Assembly: GCF_000225345.1 (NCBI RefSeq)
Contig: NC_015977.1
Coordinates: 3,224,001 to 3,288,000, forward strand
DNA: 64,000 nt
Direction: 5' to 3'
DNA from: Roseburia hominis A2-183
GTDB taxonomy: Bacteria; Bacillota; Clostridia; Lachnospirales; Lachnospiraceae
Position 1 is the first letter of the stretch, and each line of letters opens with the position of its first letter. The notes under the pieces were generated by a model. It worked only from the letters and a program-made list of their open reading frames with translations, was not told where the DNA came from and searched no databases. This document shows positions 24,957 through 34,348 of this stretch, one piece after another. A program made the position numbers and the translations under genes.

Positions 24957-25529
24957 TTATACAGTCTCTCCCTTAAGAGTCCTGGTATTCTGGATAATAT
25001 ACAGAGCGACCGATATGACCATCATTATAGCGCACAAACCAATCAACAGATCTGATACCATCGGTGTAATTTGGAACCATATAATATGCACCGCTGCAGT
25101 TCCATATAATAAAAAGGTTACTATCTTTCCATGCCAGTCTGCACCATGTACTTTTCCTGTCTTTCGTATCACAAGACATCCACTGACTACCATATACAGC
25201 TCCTTACCTGCCATTATTACGATTAAAAGAAGCATATGCGGAAAACGAGTAAACAGACAGATTAACATCGCTGCCTGTGTCAGCTTATCAGCCACCGGAT
25301 CAAGTATTTTTCCTAAATTACTAATCCTATGGAATCTTCTTGCGATATATCCATCAGCAAGCTCCGTAAGACCAGACAGCAATAAGATTTCACCAGCTAA
25401 CAGAGGATTTTTCTTTACACAATAACTCCATATAATTACCGGAATCAGACAAAGCCGAAAAAAAGAAAGAAGATTAGGAACCGTAATAATTCTATTCAAA
25501 TTTTCTTCCTGATTCACTTCACTCTGCAT
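24957..25529 (-). CDS. pgsA: CDP-diacylglycerol-glycerol-3-phosphate 3-phosphatidyltransferase (PgsA-like)
   Basis: A 190-aa membrane enzyme with about six hydrophobic segments that makes phosphatidylglycerol-phosphate. The CDP-alcohol phosphotransferase motif is ELADGYIARRFHRISNLGKI then LDPVADK: Asp59, Gly60, Ala63, Arg64, Gly73, Asp77 and Asp81 are present, but the first metal-binding Asp is Glu56. It is coupled to the FUSC gene (11-base overlap) and has no good ribosome site of its own. With the PLD-family gene of the same operon it suggests phospholipid remodelling. It may be a second PgsA rather than the essential one. Confidence 0.85.
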   Translation of the reverse strand: MQSEVNQEENLNRIITVPNLLSFFRLCLIPVIIWSYCVKKNPLLAGEILLLSGLTELADGYIARRFHRISNLGKILDPVADKLTQAAMLICLFTRFPHMLLLIVIMAGKELYMVVSGCLVIRKTGKVHGADWHGKIVTFLLYGTAAVHIIWFQITPMVSDLLIGLCAIMMVISVALYIIQNTRTLKGETV

Positions 25530-26583
25530 GTACGGTCACATCACTTTCCTTTTTTTTAGACATAAACCAATAAAATATAACACAAAATGCTAAAGCAAAC
25601 ACAACACCAAAAACATTTTGAATCACTCTAAGACTAACCGCTCCTTGTAGTCCATAAGTCTCTGTAGCAATGGCTAAAGCACCAAATGTGTTAAATACTG
25701 CCTGCCAGCCATATTGTGCTGAAAATCCTACACCGATTCCACCAAGAATTCCTATATATGCATAGATTGACGAAGGAAGCAGAAAATATAATACTGTAAA
25801 ACATATAACACCTGCAATATTTCCGACAATCCTTTTACGGACTCTGTAGTGCATATCTTCCATAAACGGCAAAATCGCTGACATGGCCGCAATACCAGCC
25901 CACATTGCACGTGGCATATTACAAAGTTCTGCAATGCAAAGGACAATCGGTACGCATAAAATCTGACATATCTGCCATTTTGTTCTGGAAGAAGTGATAT
26001 CAAATTCTTGTATCAGATCTTTCAGATTTCTTTTATAAGTTCTGTTTTTATGATTTCGATAAAATACGAAGCAGGTAAGTGCTGCACCTAAAGCCATTCC
26101 GACTAATCGCATTTGATAGCTTTTTCCCGTAACATCATAACCATATAGCAGCAGATACCCAAGAACCAATGTAGATTGATTAAACATGAATGGATTATGG
26201 CATCCGAACAGAATCAACACAGCCAGTGCCGCAATATTTAACAGCATTCCCAATACCGGTGAAAACTGATTTGCTAAATGCGGACATACAGTCATAATTA
26301 CAAAGAACAAAGCCAAAAGCATCGTAGATTGTCCGGTGTGGATCCCCAGATCCGCATTTCTAAACACCATGAGACATAATAAGACTACTACACCTACAAT
26401 GCTGTTCTCATTTCCAAATAGGATACTGAAAATACTAACAAAGAAAAAACAAAATGCCATTGTAGCAGCTATCTTCACCAGATATACCCACATATGATAT
26501 AATTTTTCTTTTAGTGTTTCACTCTTTTTCAACAGGTTTTTAGAACCTGCCTGATTTAACTGCAACTCCTGATAAAATGTCAT
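25519..26583 (-). CDS. FUSC-family integral membrane protein
   Basis: A 354-aa protein with two sets of about five transmembrane helices separated by a basic cytoplasmic segment (FYRNHKNRTYKRNLKDLIQE), the FUSC/aromatic-acid-exporter architecture. Transport of lipophilic or aromatic compounds is the family guess. AGGAGG precedes the ATG. It lies between the sensor kinase and pgsA genes, so it is likely controlled by that two-component system. Confidence 0.75.
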   Translation of the reverse strand: MTFYQELQLNQAGSKNLLKKSETLKEKLYHMWVYLVKIAATMAFCFFFVSIFSILFGNENSIVGVVVLLCLMVFRNADLGIHTGQSTMLLALFFVIMTVCPHLANQFSPVLGMLLNIAALAVLILFGCHNPFMFNQSTLVLGYLLLYGYDVTGKSYQMRLVGMALGAALTCFVFYRNHKNRTYKRNLKDLIQEFDITSSRTKWQICQILCVPIVLCIAELCNMPRAMWAGIAAMSAILPFMEDMHYRVRKRIVGNIAGVICFTVLYFLLPSSIYAYIGILGGIGVGFSAQYGWQAVFNTFGALAIATETYGLQGAVSLRVIQNVFGVVFALAFCVIFYWFMSKKKESDVTVHAE

Positions 26584-26614
26584 GTAATTCCTCCTCTATC
26601 TGTTTTTCTTAAAC

Positions 26615-27658
26615 TTATATGGTCTCATCTTTCTGTATTGGAAGCTCTACAACAAATTTGCATCCACCATATTCACGGTTTTCTGCTTTGATTGTTCCTC
26701 CGGCACTATCTACAATCCGTTTTACAAGTGCAAGACCTAGGCCATTTCCTTCTGCTTTATGAGATCCATCTACCTGATAGAACTTGTCAAATATTCTGGA
26801 TTTTACATCATCCTCTATTCCTGGTCCTTCATCTTCCAGAATGAACTTAACAGAATCCTGTTCTTGTTTCAGAAACATCGTAATTGTCCCCTTTGAAGGA
26901 CTGAACTTAATCGCATTATCCAAAAGATTTATCCAGATATGCATAAAAAGTCCTTCATTCCCAGTATATTTAACTTCCTCCAATTCTACCTGAAAACCAA
27001 TTTCTTTTTCTGTCCATTTTGTTTCCAATGAAAGAAATGCCTGGCGGATCTGTTCATCCAGACGATATTCTGTTTTTTTCATTGGTATATTCTGATTCTC
27101 TAACTTGGATAACAGCAAAATATTACCAACCAATCCGGAAAGTCTTTGGGTGTTAAATAAGATTTTTTCTACATATTCCTCTTGATCCGGAGACAGTTCT
27201 TCTCCCTGAAGCAGCATTGTATATCCTTCAATGGCATTAATCGGGGTCTTAAACTCATGAGAAACATCAGATACAAAATCCATCTGCAGCACCTCTGTTG
27301 CACGAAGTTCTTTTGTCATAACGTTAAAACTTTGATAAGATTCTCCAACTTCTGCTATACGGCTGTTCGTTTCCAAATGCTGTTCAAAATCTCCCTGAGA
27401 AACTTCCTTCATTGCTTTACTAAGTCTGGTAATTGGTTCCAGTAACTTTGCATTGATAAAGGAAGTGATCAGCCCTGCAATCAATGTATTGAAAATCAAA
27501 AGCCAGCCAAGCACAGGTATGCTACCAGGCAGATTAAAAAAATGATTCAAAAAAGCAAATAATAACGCAGATATGACTGTTGAAAATACGAGTGCCAGCC
27601 AGATTGCACCAGTCAGACAGGATCGGATCCGCAATCCTTTTTCTTTCTTTTGTTCCAT
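26615..27658 (-). CDS. HAMP-domain sensor histidine kinase
   Basis: A 347-aa protein with two N-terminal TM helices (about 14-35 and 42-64) and only a very short extracytoplasmic loop, which suggests sensing within the membrane. A HAMP linker is followed by HisKA (FVSDVSHEFKTPINAIEGY, phospho-His) and HATPase_c (N-box NLLDNAIKFSP, G1 EDEGPGIED, G2 GNGLGLALVK). The ATG overlaps the response-regulator stop (TAATG). Membrane-stress sensing would fit the operon's lipid genes. Confidence 0.92.
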   Translation of the reverse strand: MEQKKEKGLRIRSCLTGAIWLALVFSTVISALLFAFLNHFFNLPGSIPVLGWLLIFNTLIAGLITSFINAKLLEPITRLSKAMKEVSQGDFEQHLETNSRIAEVGESYQSFNVMTKELRATEVLQMDFVSDVSHEFKTPINAIEGYTMLLQGEELSPDQEEYVEKILFNTQRLSGLVGNILLLSKLENQNIPMKKTEYRLDEQIRQAFLSLETKWTEKEIGFQVELEEVKYTGNEGLFMHIWINLLDNAIKFSPSKGTITMFLKQEQDSVKFILEDEGPGIEDDVKSRIFDKFYQVDGSHKAEGNGLGLALVKRIVDSAGGTIKAENREYGGCKFVVELPIQKDETI

Positions 27659-28329
27659 TATTTTTTCACCACCTTGTATCCAATTCCACGCATTGTTACG
27701 ATTTCAAAATCAGGGTTATCTTTAAAACGCTCTCTGATTCTTCCTATATGTACCTCTATCGTATGTGGGTCTGCCTCCGTCTCGTATCCCCATACTTCAT
27801 CCATCAACTGTTGTTTTGTAAATGTTCTGCCTGGCGAAGCTGCAAGCTTATATAAAAGCAGGAATTCTTTTTTAGGCAAAACAAGACTTTCCTTATCAGT
27901 TGTAACCGTCATTGCATCATAATCAAACTCTGTTGAACCGATCACAATTTTGTGTTCATTCAGTATCTGTGCACGGCGAAGCAGTGCTCCAACTCTTAAA
28001 ACCATTTCATTCACATTTACCGGTTTTACCATATAATCGTCACTTCCCGAAAGAAATCCCTGGCGCATATCATCAAAGGAACCTTTCGCAGTGATCATAA
28101 GTACCGGTATCTGATATCCTGCTGAACGGAGTTCCGACACCAGTTCATAACCATCCATAACCGGCATCATAATATCGGAAATGATCAGATCAATATACTC
28201 TTTATCCAATATTTCTAATGCCAGTGCTCCATCCGATGCACTTTTGACCTGATATCCATTCTTCTCAAGCACTTTTTGGAATAGCTGGCTTAATTCTTTA
28301 TCATCTTCTACAATCAATATTTGAAACAC
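27658..28329 (-). CDS. OmpR-family response regulator
   Basis: About 223 aa. Receiver domain with the acidic pair VEDD, phospho-acceptor Asp in LIISDIMMPVMDGYE, Thr in MITAKG and Lys in YMVKPV. A C-terminal winged helix follows (FTKQQLMDEVWGYE..PHTIEVHIGRIRERF). The start is taken as GTG at 28329, after AGGAAGG; upstream in-frame ATG starts overlap the PLD gene. It probably binds the TTGAG direct repeats found before the PLD and citrate synthase genes (inference). Confidence 0.9.
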   Translation of the reverse strand: MFQILIVEDDKELSQLFQKVLEKNGYQVKSASDGALALEILDKEYIDLIISDIMMPVMDGYELVSELRSAGYQIPVLMITAKGSFDDMRQGFLSGSDDYMVKPVNVNEMVLRVGALLRRAQILNEHKIVIGSTEFDYDAMTVTTDKESLVLPKKEFLLLYKLAASPGRTFTKQQLMDEVWGYETEADPHTIEVHIGRIRERFKDNPDFEIVTMRGIGYKVVKK

Positions 28330-28346
28330 GTTTTCCTTCCTCCTTA

Positions 28347-29780
28347 TTAAAACAGATACCTTGCCCATCCAAGCAGATGCTGTACCAAAAATATTTTTCT
28401 CTGACGTTTCTTTGTTAATTCGATTGGCTCTACATGATATGGATCACGATAGGTTCCATCTTCCAATACCTGGCGGGACACTCTTTCATATTCCATCATG
28501 CCCTCTTCCAACTGTTTATTAATATCTTTACTGCGAATTACAAGCATCAGTTCCGTATCCAGATATGCACTTCTCATGTCCATATTAAAGGAACCGATTA
28601 CAGACAGATCATCGTCAATCAGAATACTTTTTCCGTGGTATGAATAACCGCCTTCATATTCCCAGATATTAATTCCTGTACTTAAGATTCTATTTCTGTT
28701 TTTCGCATAATCGGCAGCCCCAAATGGATTCCCATTATTTGCAACTGAATTTGTCATGATAGAAAAATCTGAATCGTTCTCTGCAATCTCCTCCCATGTA
28801 TTATACATCATATCATTACAGATAATATATGGCGTGTGGATCTTCACACGATTTTTTGCATTTTTCATCAATTCTCCCAACTGATACCACACTACTGGTT
28901 CTTTGGAACCTGTGTGAATAGGATTTGACACTAATGCAATCTTTTCTGTCTCAAAAGTTTCGTCCGTGTAATCGGTATCGCAGATTCTTTCCTTATTCTC
29001 TTCAAAATATTTCTGATAGCCGTTCTGCAGCTCTAAAACTGCGTTCTTTACAGATTTTCTATTTGCCAGTTTTTTATTGTCATGAAAATAACCACTGTCT
29101 TCTTGTTCCCATATCGTTTCAAAATACTCTAACAACTGGTTAACTGAATTTTCTTTCTCAGGTTCATCGCAAACTACTAACACGTCTCTGTCATAGTTCT
29201 TATGTCCCGGAAAATCACCCAGGAAATAATTGTATGTATTTCTTCCCCCAAGAATATATCTCTTTCCATCTGCAATCAAATATTTATCATGCATTCTACC
29301 CATCATCTTCCATGGTTTCAACGGATTGGCCTTATTATATAGTTTAATTTCAACATTCTCATGGGAAGATAATCCATAGAAATACGGATTTCCTTCCATA
29401 TCAATCCAGCTCTCCATTCCATCTACTAACAGACGAATATGTACACCTCTGTCTGCCGCATCATGCAGTGCTCCTAAAATCAATTTTCCACTTTCATCGG
29501 ATTGAAATGCAAAAGTAGAAAGAATAATTTCCTTTTTTGCATTCTTGATCAAACGCACTCTTTGTAAAAGCGCTTCTGGATTCTTTTCTATGATTACTGC
29601 CCGTTCTGTATTTTCACTGCATTCGTTCCATGACCCATTTTTTGTTTCTTTTTTGGTTGTATTGGACACTTCCGGCTGCTTTTTATATGCAACGCAGATT
29701 CCGAGCAATTCATAAAAAGCCATACATAAAAAAATTGCCAGTATAACAAGAAGGATTTTACATATTTTATACTTTTTCAT
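28347..29780 (-). CDS. Membrane-anchored phospholipase D-family protein
   Basis: A 477-aa protein with one N-terminal membrane helix (ICKILLVILAIFLCMAFYEL) and two HKD motifs: HDKYLIAD with GGRN, and HGKSILIDDD with IGSFNMD. The order and length fit cardiolipin synthase-like or secreted PLD enzymes, but there is no PLDc_N double helix as in the Cls at 32 kb. It probably exchanges or hydrolyses head groups of membrane phospholipids outside the cell. First gene of the operon PLD-RR-HK-FUSC-pgsA; AGGTG precedes the ATG. Confidence 0.88.
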   Translation of the reverse strand: MKKYKICKILLVILAIFLCMAFYELLGICVAYKKQPEVSNTTKKETKNGSWNECSENTERAVIIEKNPEALLQRVRLIKNAKKEIILSTFAFQSDESGKLILGALHDAADRGVHIRLLVDGMESWIDMEGNPYFYGLSSHENVEIKLYNKANPLKPWKMMGRMHDKYLIADGKRYILGGRNTYNYFLGDFPGHKNYDRDVLVVCDEPEKENSVNQLLEYFETIWEQEDSGYFHDNKKLANRKSVKNAVLELQNGYQKYFEENKERICDTDYTDETFETEKIALVSNPIHTGSKEPVVWYQLGELMKNAKNRVKIHTPYIICNDMMYNTWEEIAENDSDFSIMTNSVANNGNPFGAADYAKNRNRILSTGINIWEYEGGYSYHGKSILIDDDLSVIGSFNMDMRSAYLDTELMLVIRSKDINKQLEEGMMEYERVSRQVLEDGTYRDPYHVEPIELTKKRQRKIFLVQHLLGWARYLF

Positions 29781-29814
29781 TGTACATCACCTGATTCCTT
29801 TTTATTTCATACTG

Positions 29815-29851
29815 ATACAATACAAAGTCAATCTCAATTTAACCTCAACAA
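29815..29851 (-). promoter_or_regulatory. Operator/promoter block of the PLD operon, shared with citrate synthase
   Basis: Read on the minus strand: TTGTTGAGGTTAAATTGAG (29851-29833), 8 variable bases, TGTATTGTAT (29824-29815). The same block with the same spacing occurs at 31839-31875. TTGAG occurs twice 11 bases apart, the pattern bound by OmpR/PhoB-type regulators just upstream of a -10 region. Confidence 0.6.
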
Positions 29852-29872
29852 AATTTATTTTTCATAAAAAAA

Positions 29873-29905
29873 TATGACAGGCTTCTTTTTAAAGAAACAG
29901 TCATA
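29873..29905 (-). terminator. Terminator of the citrate synthase-marR unit
   Basis: TATGAC/GTCATA arms with an inner TTCTTT/AAAGAA pairing, followed leftward by a T-run (ATTTTTTTATG on the minus strand), 50 bases after the marR stop. Confidence 0.65.
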
Positions 29906-29955
29906 TTTTTATTCTAATATATGAAGGAGCTTTTCTTACTCCGTTGTATTAATCA

Positions 29956-30381
29956 CTATTTTATTTCTTCCATAAGCTGTCGGATTTTTCTCAATGTACA
30001 CCGTGTAACTTCCAGGTCATCTTCTTGTATATTCGATATGATTTTTTCATAAGCTTCTATCATTTTTTCTTTCTGACAATTACTTAATTCAATTGCCTTG
30101 TTCGTCAAAACAAGGTACGTTCTTTCTTTTTTTTCATCTAATTTCCAGATAATATATCCTTTATTTTCAAGACTTTTTACCATCTTAGATGTTTCTGGAA
30201 TCGATAATTTCATGTATTCTGCCACTTCTGAAAGATATACTCCTTCATGACAGTCTGATTTTTCAACACATTCCTTTATACTATAAAGGAACAAATAATC
30301 TGTTCTTTCGACAAATTCAAATATACTTTCAACATTGATGCTCTTTAAAAAAAACTCCTCTGCACTGGTTCCTGCTCCCAT
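29956..30381 (-). CDS. MarR-family transcriptional regulator
   Basis: A 141-aa winged-helix protein: VYLSEVAEYMKLSIPETSKM with MVKSLENKGYIIWKLDEKKE (recognition helix and wing, KKERTYLVLT), and a C-terminal dimerisation helix. It starts one base after the citrate synthase stop, so the two form an operon and it may control that gene or a nearby one. Ligand unknown. Confidence 0.85.
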   Translation of the reverse strand: MGAGTSAEEFFLKSINVESIFEFVERTDYLFLYSIKECVEKSDCHEGVYLSEVAEYMKLSIPETSKMVKSLENKGYIIWKLDEKKERTYLVLTNKAIELSNCQKEKMIEAYEKIISNIQEDDLEVTRCTLRKIRQLMEEIK

Positions 30382-30382
30382 A

Positions 30383-31729
30383 TTATCGTTCCTCTCTTTC
30401 TATATATTCTTTTTTGCTGACTAGACTCTTATATGCCGGGCGAATGATCTTATCTGTAGTTATCAATTCTTCCAGGCGATGTGCACTCCAACCAGCAATT
30501 CTTGCTATCGCAAATAATGGCGTGTACAATTCTCTTGGAATATTCAACATGTCATACACAAAACCACTATAGAAATCTATATTAGGACTTACTCCTTTGA
30601 ATATCTGACGCTGCTTTGCAATCAACTTAGGTGCAATCTTCTCAATATTGTTATAAAGGGTCATATCTTTCTCACGTCCTTTATCCCTTGCGAGTTGTTC
30701 TACAAAGCCTTTGAACACCCTTTCTCTCGGATCGGAAATAGAATATACAGCATGTCCCATTCCATAAATAAGTCCTTTCTGATCAAACGCCTCTTTCTTC
30801 AAAATCTTACTCAGATATGATGCAATTTCCTCTTCGTCTTCATAATCTTTCACATGACTTTTAATATCATCCATCATATTCATTACCATCAGATTTGCAC
30901 CGCCATGTTTTTTTCCTTTTAAGGATGACATTGCTGCTGAAATAACAGAATAAGTATCTGAACCTGAAGATGTTACTACCCGTGTAGTGAATGTAGAATT
31001 GTTACCACCACCATGTTCCATATGTAACAATAATGCTATATCCAGTACTCTTGCTTCCAGTTCTGTGAATTTTGTATCTGGTCTTAATAGGCGCAGGAAA
31101 TTTTCAGCAATAGATAAATCTTTTTCAGGTCTATGAATATACATACTTTCGTTTTTTTCATAATGACAATAAGCATGGTATGCATATACTGCTAACATAG
31201 GAAATACTGCGATCAACTGCATACTCTGCCTTAGCACATTCGGAATTTCAAGACTTTCTTTCTCCTTATCGTAAGAGCCCAATGTAAGAATACTTCGAGT
31301 CATAGAACCCATAATATCTGATGTAGGTGCTTTCATAATGACATCTCTGGTAAAGTTAGTCGGTAGTTCCATACAATCAGATAGTCTTCCCTGAAATTCC
31401 ATTAACTGTGTATCAGTTGGCAATTCTCCGAATAAAAGAAGATATGCTCCTTCTTCAAAGACAAACCTTTTTCCTTTACTTCCTGTTACTAAATCTTTTA
31501 TATTATAACCACGATAAGATAACTCGCCATCACATGGACTCTTTACTCCATCACAATATTCAAAAGCTTTTATATCAGAAATATTTGTAAGCCCCGTCAA
31601 CACACCTTGGCCTTTTTCATCTCGTAAGCCTCTTTTTACACCATACTCTGAATACAGATTCTTACTAATGCTATCATTTTGTTCACAAAAAATTGCTTGC
31701 TGTTTCATATAATTTTCCAAATTGCTCAT
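30383..31729 (-). CDS. gltA: Citrate synthase
   Basis: About 448 aa. It condenses acetyl-CoA and oxaloacetate to citrate. Active-site blocks are present: HMEHGGGNNSTFTTRVV (His), GMGHAVYSISDPRERVF (His and Arg), and the C-terminal NIDFYSGFVYDML with Asp. The length and HGGANLMVM block fit type II citrate synthases of Clostridia. The start at 31729 is set by AAAGGAG 8 bases upstream; an ATG at 31747 lies on the ribosome site. It has no aconitase or isocitrate dehydrogenase neighbour. Confidence 0.93.
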   Translation of the reverse strand: MSNLENYMKQQAIFCEQNDSISKNLYSEYGVKRGLRDEKGQGVLTGLTNISDIKAFEYCDGVKSPCDGELSYRGYNIKDLVTGSKGKRFVFEEGAYLLLFGELPTDTQLMEFQGRLSDCMELPTNFTRDVIMKAPTSDIMGSMTRSILTLGSYDKEKESLEIPNVLRQSMQLIAVFPMLAVYAYHAYCHYEKNESMYIHRPEKDLSIAENFLRLLRPDTKFTELEARVLDIALLLHMEHGGGNNSTFTTRVVTSSGSDTYSVISAAMSSLKGKKHGGANLMVMNMMDDIKSHVKDYEDEEEIASYLSKILKKEAFDQKGLIYGMGHAVYSISDPRERVFKGFVEQLARDKGREKDMTLYNNIEKIAPKLIAKQRQIFKGVSPNIDFYSGFVYDMLNIPRELYTPLFAIARIAGWSAHRLEELITTDKIIRPAYKSLVSKKEYIEREER

Positions 31730-31838
31730 TTGAATCGCTCCTTTCATTCTGTTACGAACTTACATACTATACTCAGATATTCTTGTTTCCAGAGCATTCA
31801 GCATTGTCTGTTCTTTTTCTTATTCTTATTCATTAGCA

Positions 31839-31875
31839 ATACAATACAATGGAAAACTCAATTTAACCTCAACAA
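31839..31875 (-). promoter_or_regulatory. Operator/promoter block of the citrate synthase gene
   Basis: The 19-base TTGTTGAGGTTAAATTGAG (31875-31857), 8 bases, then TGTATTGTAT (31848-31839), identical in sequence and spacing to the block before the PLD gene. This suggests one regulator for both units. Confidence 0.6.
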
Positions 31876-31936
31876 GGTTTGTTTTTTCATCCATGCAAAA
31901 TCTTCTTTGTACAACAGACTGTTAGATATAGCAAAA

Positions 31937-31989
31937 ACGGCCTTTCAAAAACAGTTAACTTCTAAATCAACTGTTTTTTGAAAGGTCGT
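31937..31989 (-). terminator. Terminator of the cardiolipin synthase gene
   Basis: A long stem (ACGGCCTTTCAAAAACAGTT against AACTGTTTTTTGAAAGGTCG) with a loop of about 12 bases, starting 13 bases after the cls stop. The T-rich arms make it plausible in both directions. Confidence 0.75.
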
Positions 31990-32001
31990 TCCATCAGATT
32001 C

Positions 32002-33561
32002 TTATAGCAATCCAGCAAATAATCTCATAAATAATTGTCCCAGTCGCAAATATGCACTTCGTCCGGTTTGATATTGGTCTGTCACATCACGACATTCTCC
32101 CATCGTTCTTATCAGATCATTTTTTATTTCCACAACTGCCTGACAATCTGCCATAAAACAGCCGTTTTCAAAATGGTGATATAAACTTCGATAATCCAAA
32201 TTAATTGTTCCACAAGTTGCCATACAGTCATCTGCCACACTCATTTTTGCATGACAGAAACCAGGAGTCCACTCATAAACACGAACACCATGTTTAACTA
32301 ATCCATGATAAAAAGAACGAGTTATATTATAAATGAATTTTTTATCAGGGATACCAGGTGTGATAATTCTTACGTCTACCCCTCGCTTAGCAGCCAGACA
32401 TAACGCATGCGTCATTTCATCTGTTATGATTAGATATGGAGTCATAAACCAACAATATTTTTCAGCTTTATTTATCATACTGATATAAACTTCTTCTCCT
32501 ACTTGCTCATTATCCATCGGGCTGTCTGCATAAGGTTGAACAAACCCAGTTTGCTGTGCCGCATAATCATAGTGGAAAAGGTATTTACTAAAATCAGAAT
32601 CATTAGCATCCTTATCACTTACTGCATTCCACATTTCCAAAAATGTCACCGTAAGCGACTGAACAGCATCTCCTTCTAAACGAATACCTGTATCTTTCCA
32701 CTGTCCATACGGGTGTGTGTAATTAAAATATTCGTTTGCTAGATTATATCCACCTGTAAATCCGACTTTTCCATCAATAACTGTTATTTTTCTATGATCA
32801 CGATTGTTCAAAAACAGATTTAAACCTGGCATAAACGGATTGAATACACGGCAATGAATTCCTATTGCCTCCATCTTTTTCACAAAATCTGTGTTAATAA
32901 AGCCTATAGAACCCATATCATCGTAGAATACTCTAACTTCCACACCTGCTTTTACTCGCTCTTCCAGAACATCTTGAATCTTATGCCATGCTTCAGCGTC
33001 TTCTATCGCATGATATTCCATAAAGATAAACTTCTGTGCTTTCTCCAAATCCTTAAGCTGTGCCTCTAATCCTTTCACTGCTTCATCAAAATACACAATA
33101 TCCGTATTCTGATAGATTGGATACTGCGAATTTCTTTGTATGTAACTTGCTATATTTCCTGCTTTCGGAATTGTTTCTTTTATTCTGCTCAAACACTCCT
33201 GACTGTCCGGAAGCATTGGTAACAATTTGCTATCAATTTCTGCATATCGCTCACGCATTTTATGTGTGCCACCATTCAAACCAATCAACAAATACAGGCC
33301 TACACCCATAATTGGGAAAATTAGAATTAAGATGACCCAAGGCATTTTCATAGAGGATGTCTTATTTGATGCGTACAATCCCAAAACCAAGATTCCACTC
33401 AAAATCCTTGTAAATAAATTTATGATTTCTGCATATTCATTCAAGCGTGTTACGATAGTAATAATAAAAATCACTTCCAGAAGAATGCAGATTATGGAAA
33501 AACACAGCCGTTTTACCCCATTTTTTGTTTTTGCTTTGCCCTCTAAAGTATCTTGTTTCAT
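32002..33561 (-). CDS. cls: Cardiolipin synthase
   Basis: A 519-aa enzyme with two N-terminal membrane helices (PLDc_N type) and two catalytic HKD motifs: HRKITVIDGKVGFTGGYN and HAKMSVADDCMATCGTINLD. It joins two phosphatidylglycerols into cardiolipin at the membrane. AGGAAGGTGG lies before the ATG. The C-terminus GQLFMRLFAGLL is also found in the fragment at 24.1 kb. Single-gene unit with its own terminator. Confidence 0.94.
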   Translation of the reverse strand: MKQDTLEGKAKTKNGVKRLCFSIICILLEVIFIITIVTRLNEYAEIINLFTRILSGILVLGLYASNKTSSMKMPWVILILIFPIMGVGLYLLIGLNGGTHKMRERYAEIDSKLLPMLPDSQECLSRIKETIPKAGNIASYIQRNSQYPIYQNTDIVYFDEAVKGLEAQLKDLEKAQKFIFMEYHAIEDAEAWHKIQDVLEERVKAGVEVRVFYDDMGSIGFINTDFVKKMEAIGIHCRVFNPFMPGLNLFLNNRDHRKITVIDGKVGFTGGYNLANEYFNYTHPYGQWKDTGIRLEGDAVQSLTVTFLEMWNAVSDKDANDSDFSKYLFHYDYAAQQTGFVQPYADSPMDNEQVGEEVYISMINKAEKYCWFMTPYLIITDEMTHALCLAAKRGVDVRIITPGIPDKKFIYNITRSFYHGLVKHGVRVYEWTPGFCHAKMSVADDCMATCGTINLDYRSLYHHFENGCFMADCQAVVEIKNDLIRTMGECRDVTDQYQTGRSAYLRLGQLFMRLFAGLL

Positions 33562-33762
33562 ATATATTCCACCTTCCTAATAAAATACTAATAATTTATT
33601 CTACTCAATCATTCTTTCACTAATATCTGCAACCTCATTTGTATGTAACATAACCAATGATATATGCTACTTTATCATCAAAGTCACATAATAACCTTAT
33701 ATGTTTTACCTCTCTCCGTAGTTCCTCCTGCTTTTCACATTCTTATCAACAACAACGATAAA

Positions 33763-33794
33763 ATGCCACACAGTTATTAACAACCATGTGACAT
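33763..33794 (-). terminator. Weak terminator of the tRNA-binding protein gene
   Basis: ATGCCACA/TGTGACAT form an 8-bp stem (one wobble pair) with a 16-base loop, just after the stop at 33803, followed leftward by TTTATCG. The rest of 33562-33802 shows no gene. Confidence 0.45.
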
Positions 33795-33802
33795 TTATAC
33801 TC

Positions 33803-34225
33803 TTAATACAATTTTGCACCTGCTGGAATTGCATCATCTAACATTACCAGATTCAGTTTTTCTTCTCCATTTACATTGTGAATTGCAGAAAGAAGCATAC
33901 CACATGAATCTATTCCCATCATAGAACGTGGTGGAAGATTTACGATTGCCAATAATGTCTTTCCAACAAGTTCCTCTGGCTCATAAAAAGCATGTACTCC
34001 TGAAAGAATAGTTCTTTCATTCTCTGTACCATCATCAAGTTTAAATCTAAGAAGTTTCTTACTCTTAGGTACTGCCTCACAATTTTTTACCTTTACAACA
34101 CGGAAGTCTGACTTTGAAAATGTGTCAAAATCAACATATTCCTCAAATAATGGCTCAATCTCAATCCCTGTATTATTTTCAACAACTGCTGCCACTTCTT
34201 CTGTTACTACTTCATTGTTATCCAT
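33803..34225 (-). CDS. tRNA-binding (EMAP/MetRS-beta type) protein
   Basis: About 140 aa. After an acidic N-terminal extension comes the OB-fold tRNA-binding domain: DFDTFSKSDFRVVKV, KKLLRFKLDDG, LSGVHAFYEPEELVGKTLLA and the conserved SMMGIDSCGMLLSA. This module occurs as the C-terminus of methionyl-tRNA synthetase or as stand-alone CsaA/YtpR-like proteins. AAGGAG lies 10 bases before the ATG at 34225. Confidence 0.8.
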   Translation of the reverse strand: MDNNEVVTEEVAAVVENNTGIEIEPLFEEYVDFDTFSKSDFRVVKVKNCEAVPKSKKLLRFKLDDGTENERTILSGVHAFYEPEELVGKTLLAIVNLPPRSMMGIDSCGMLLSAIHNVNGEEKLNLVMLDDAIPAGAKLY

Positions 34226-34348
34226 TTGATTGTAACTCCTTTGCATTAATTTCTCATAATAATATGTAATGTCGGTTGAAACCGCATTACTATTAGCTAG
34301 TATACCATATACATACTATTTATGGACGAAATAGGACATTTTTTTCAA

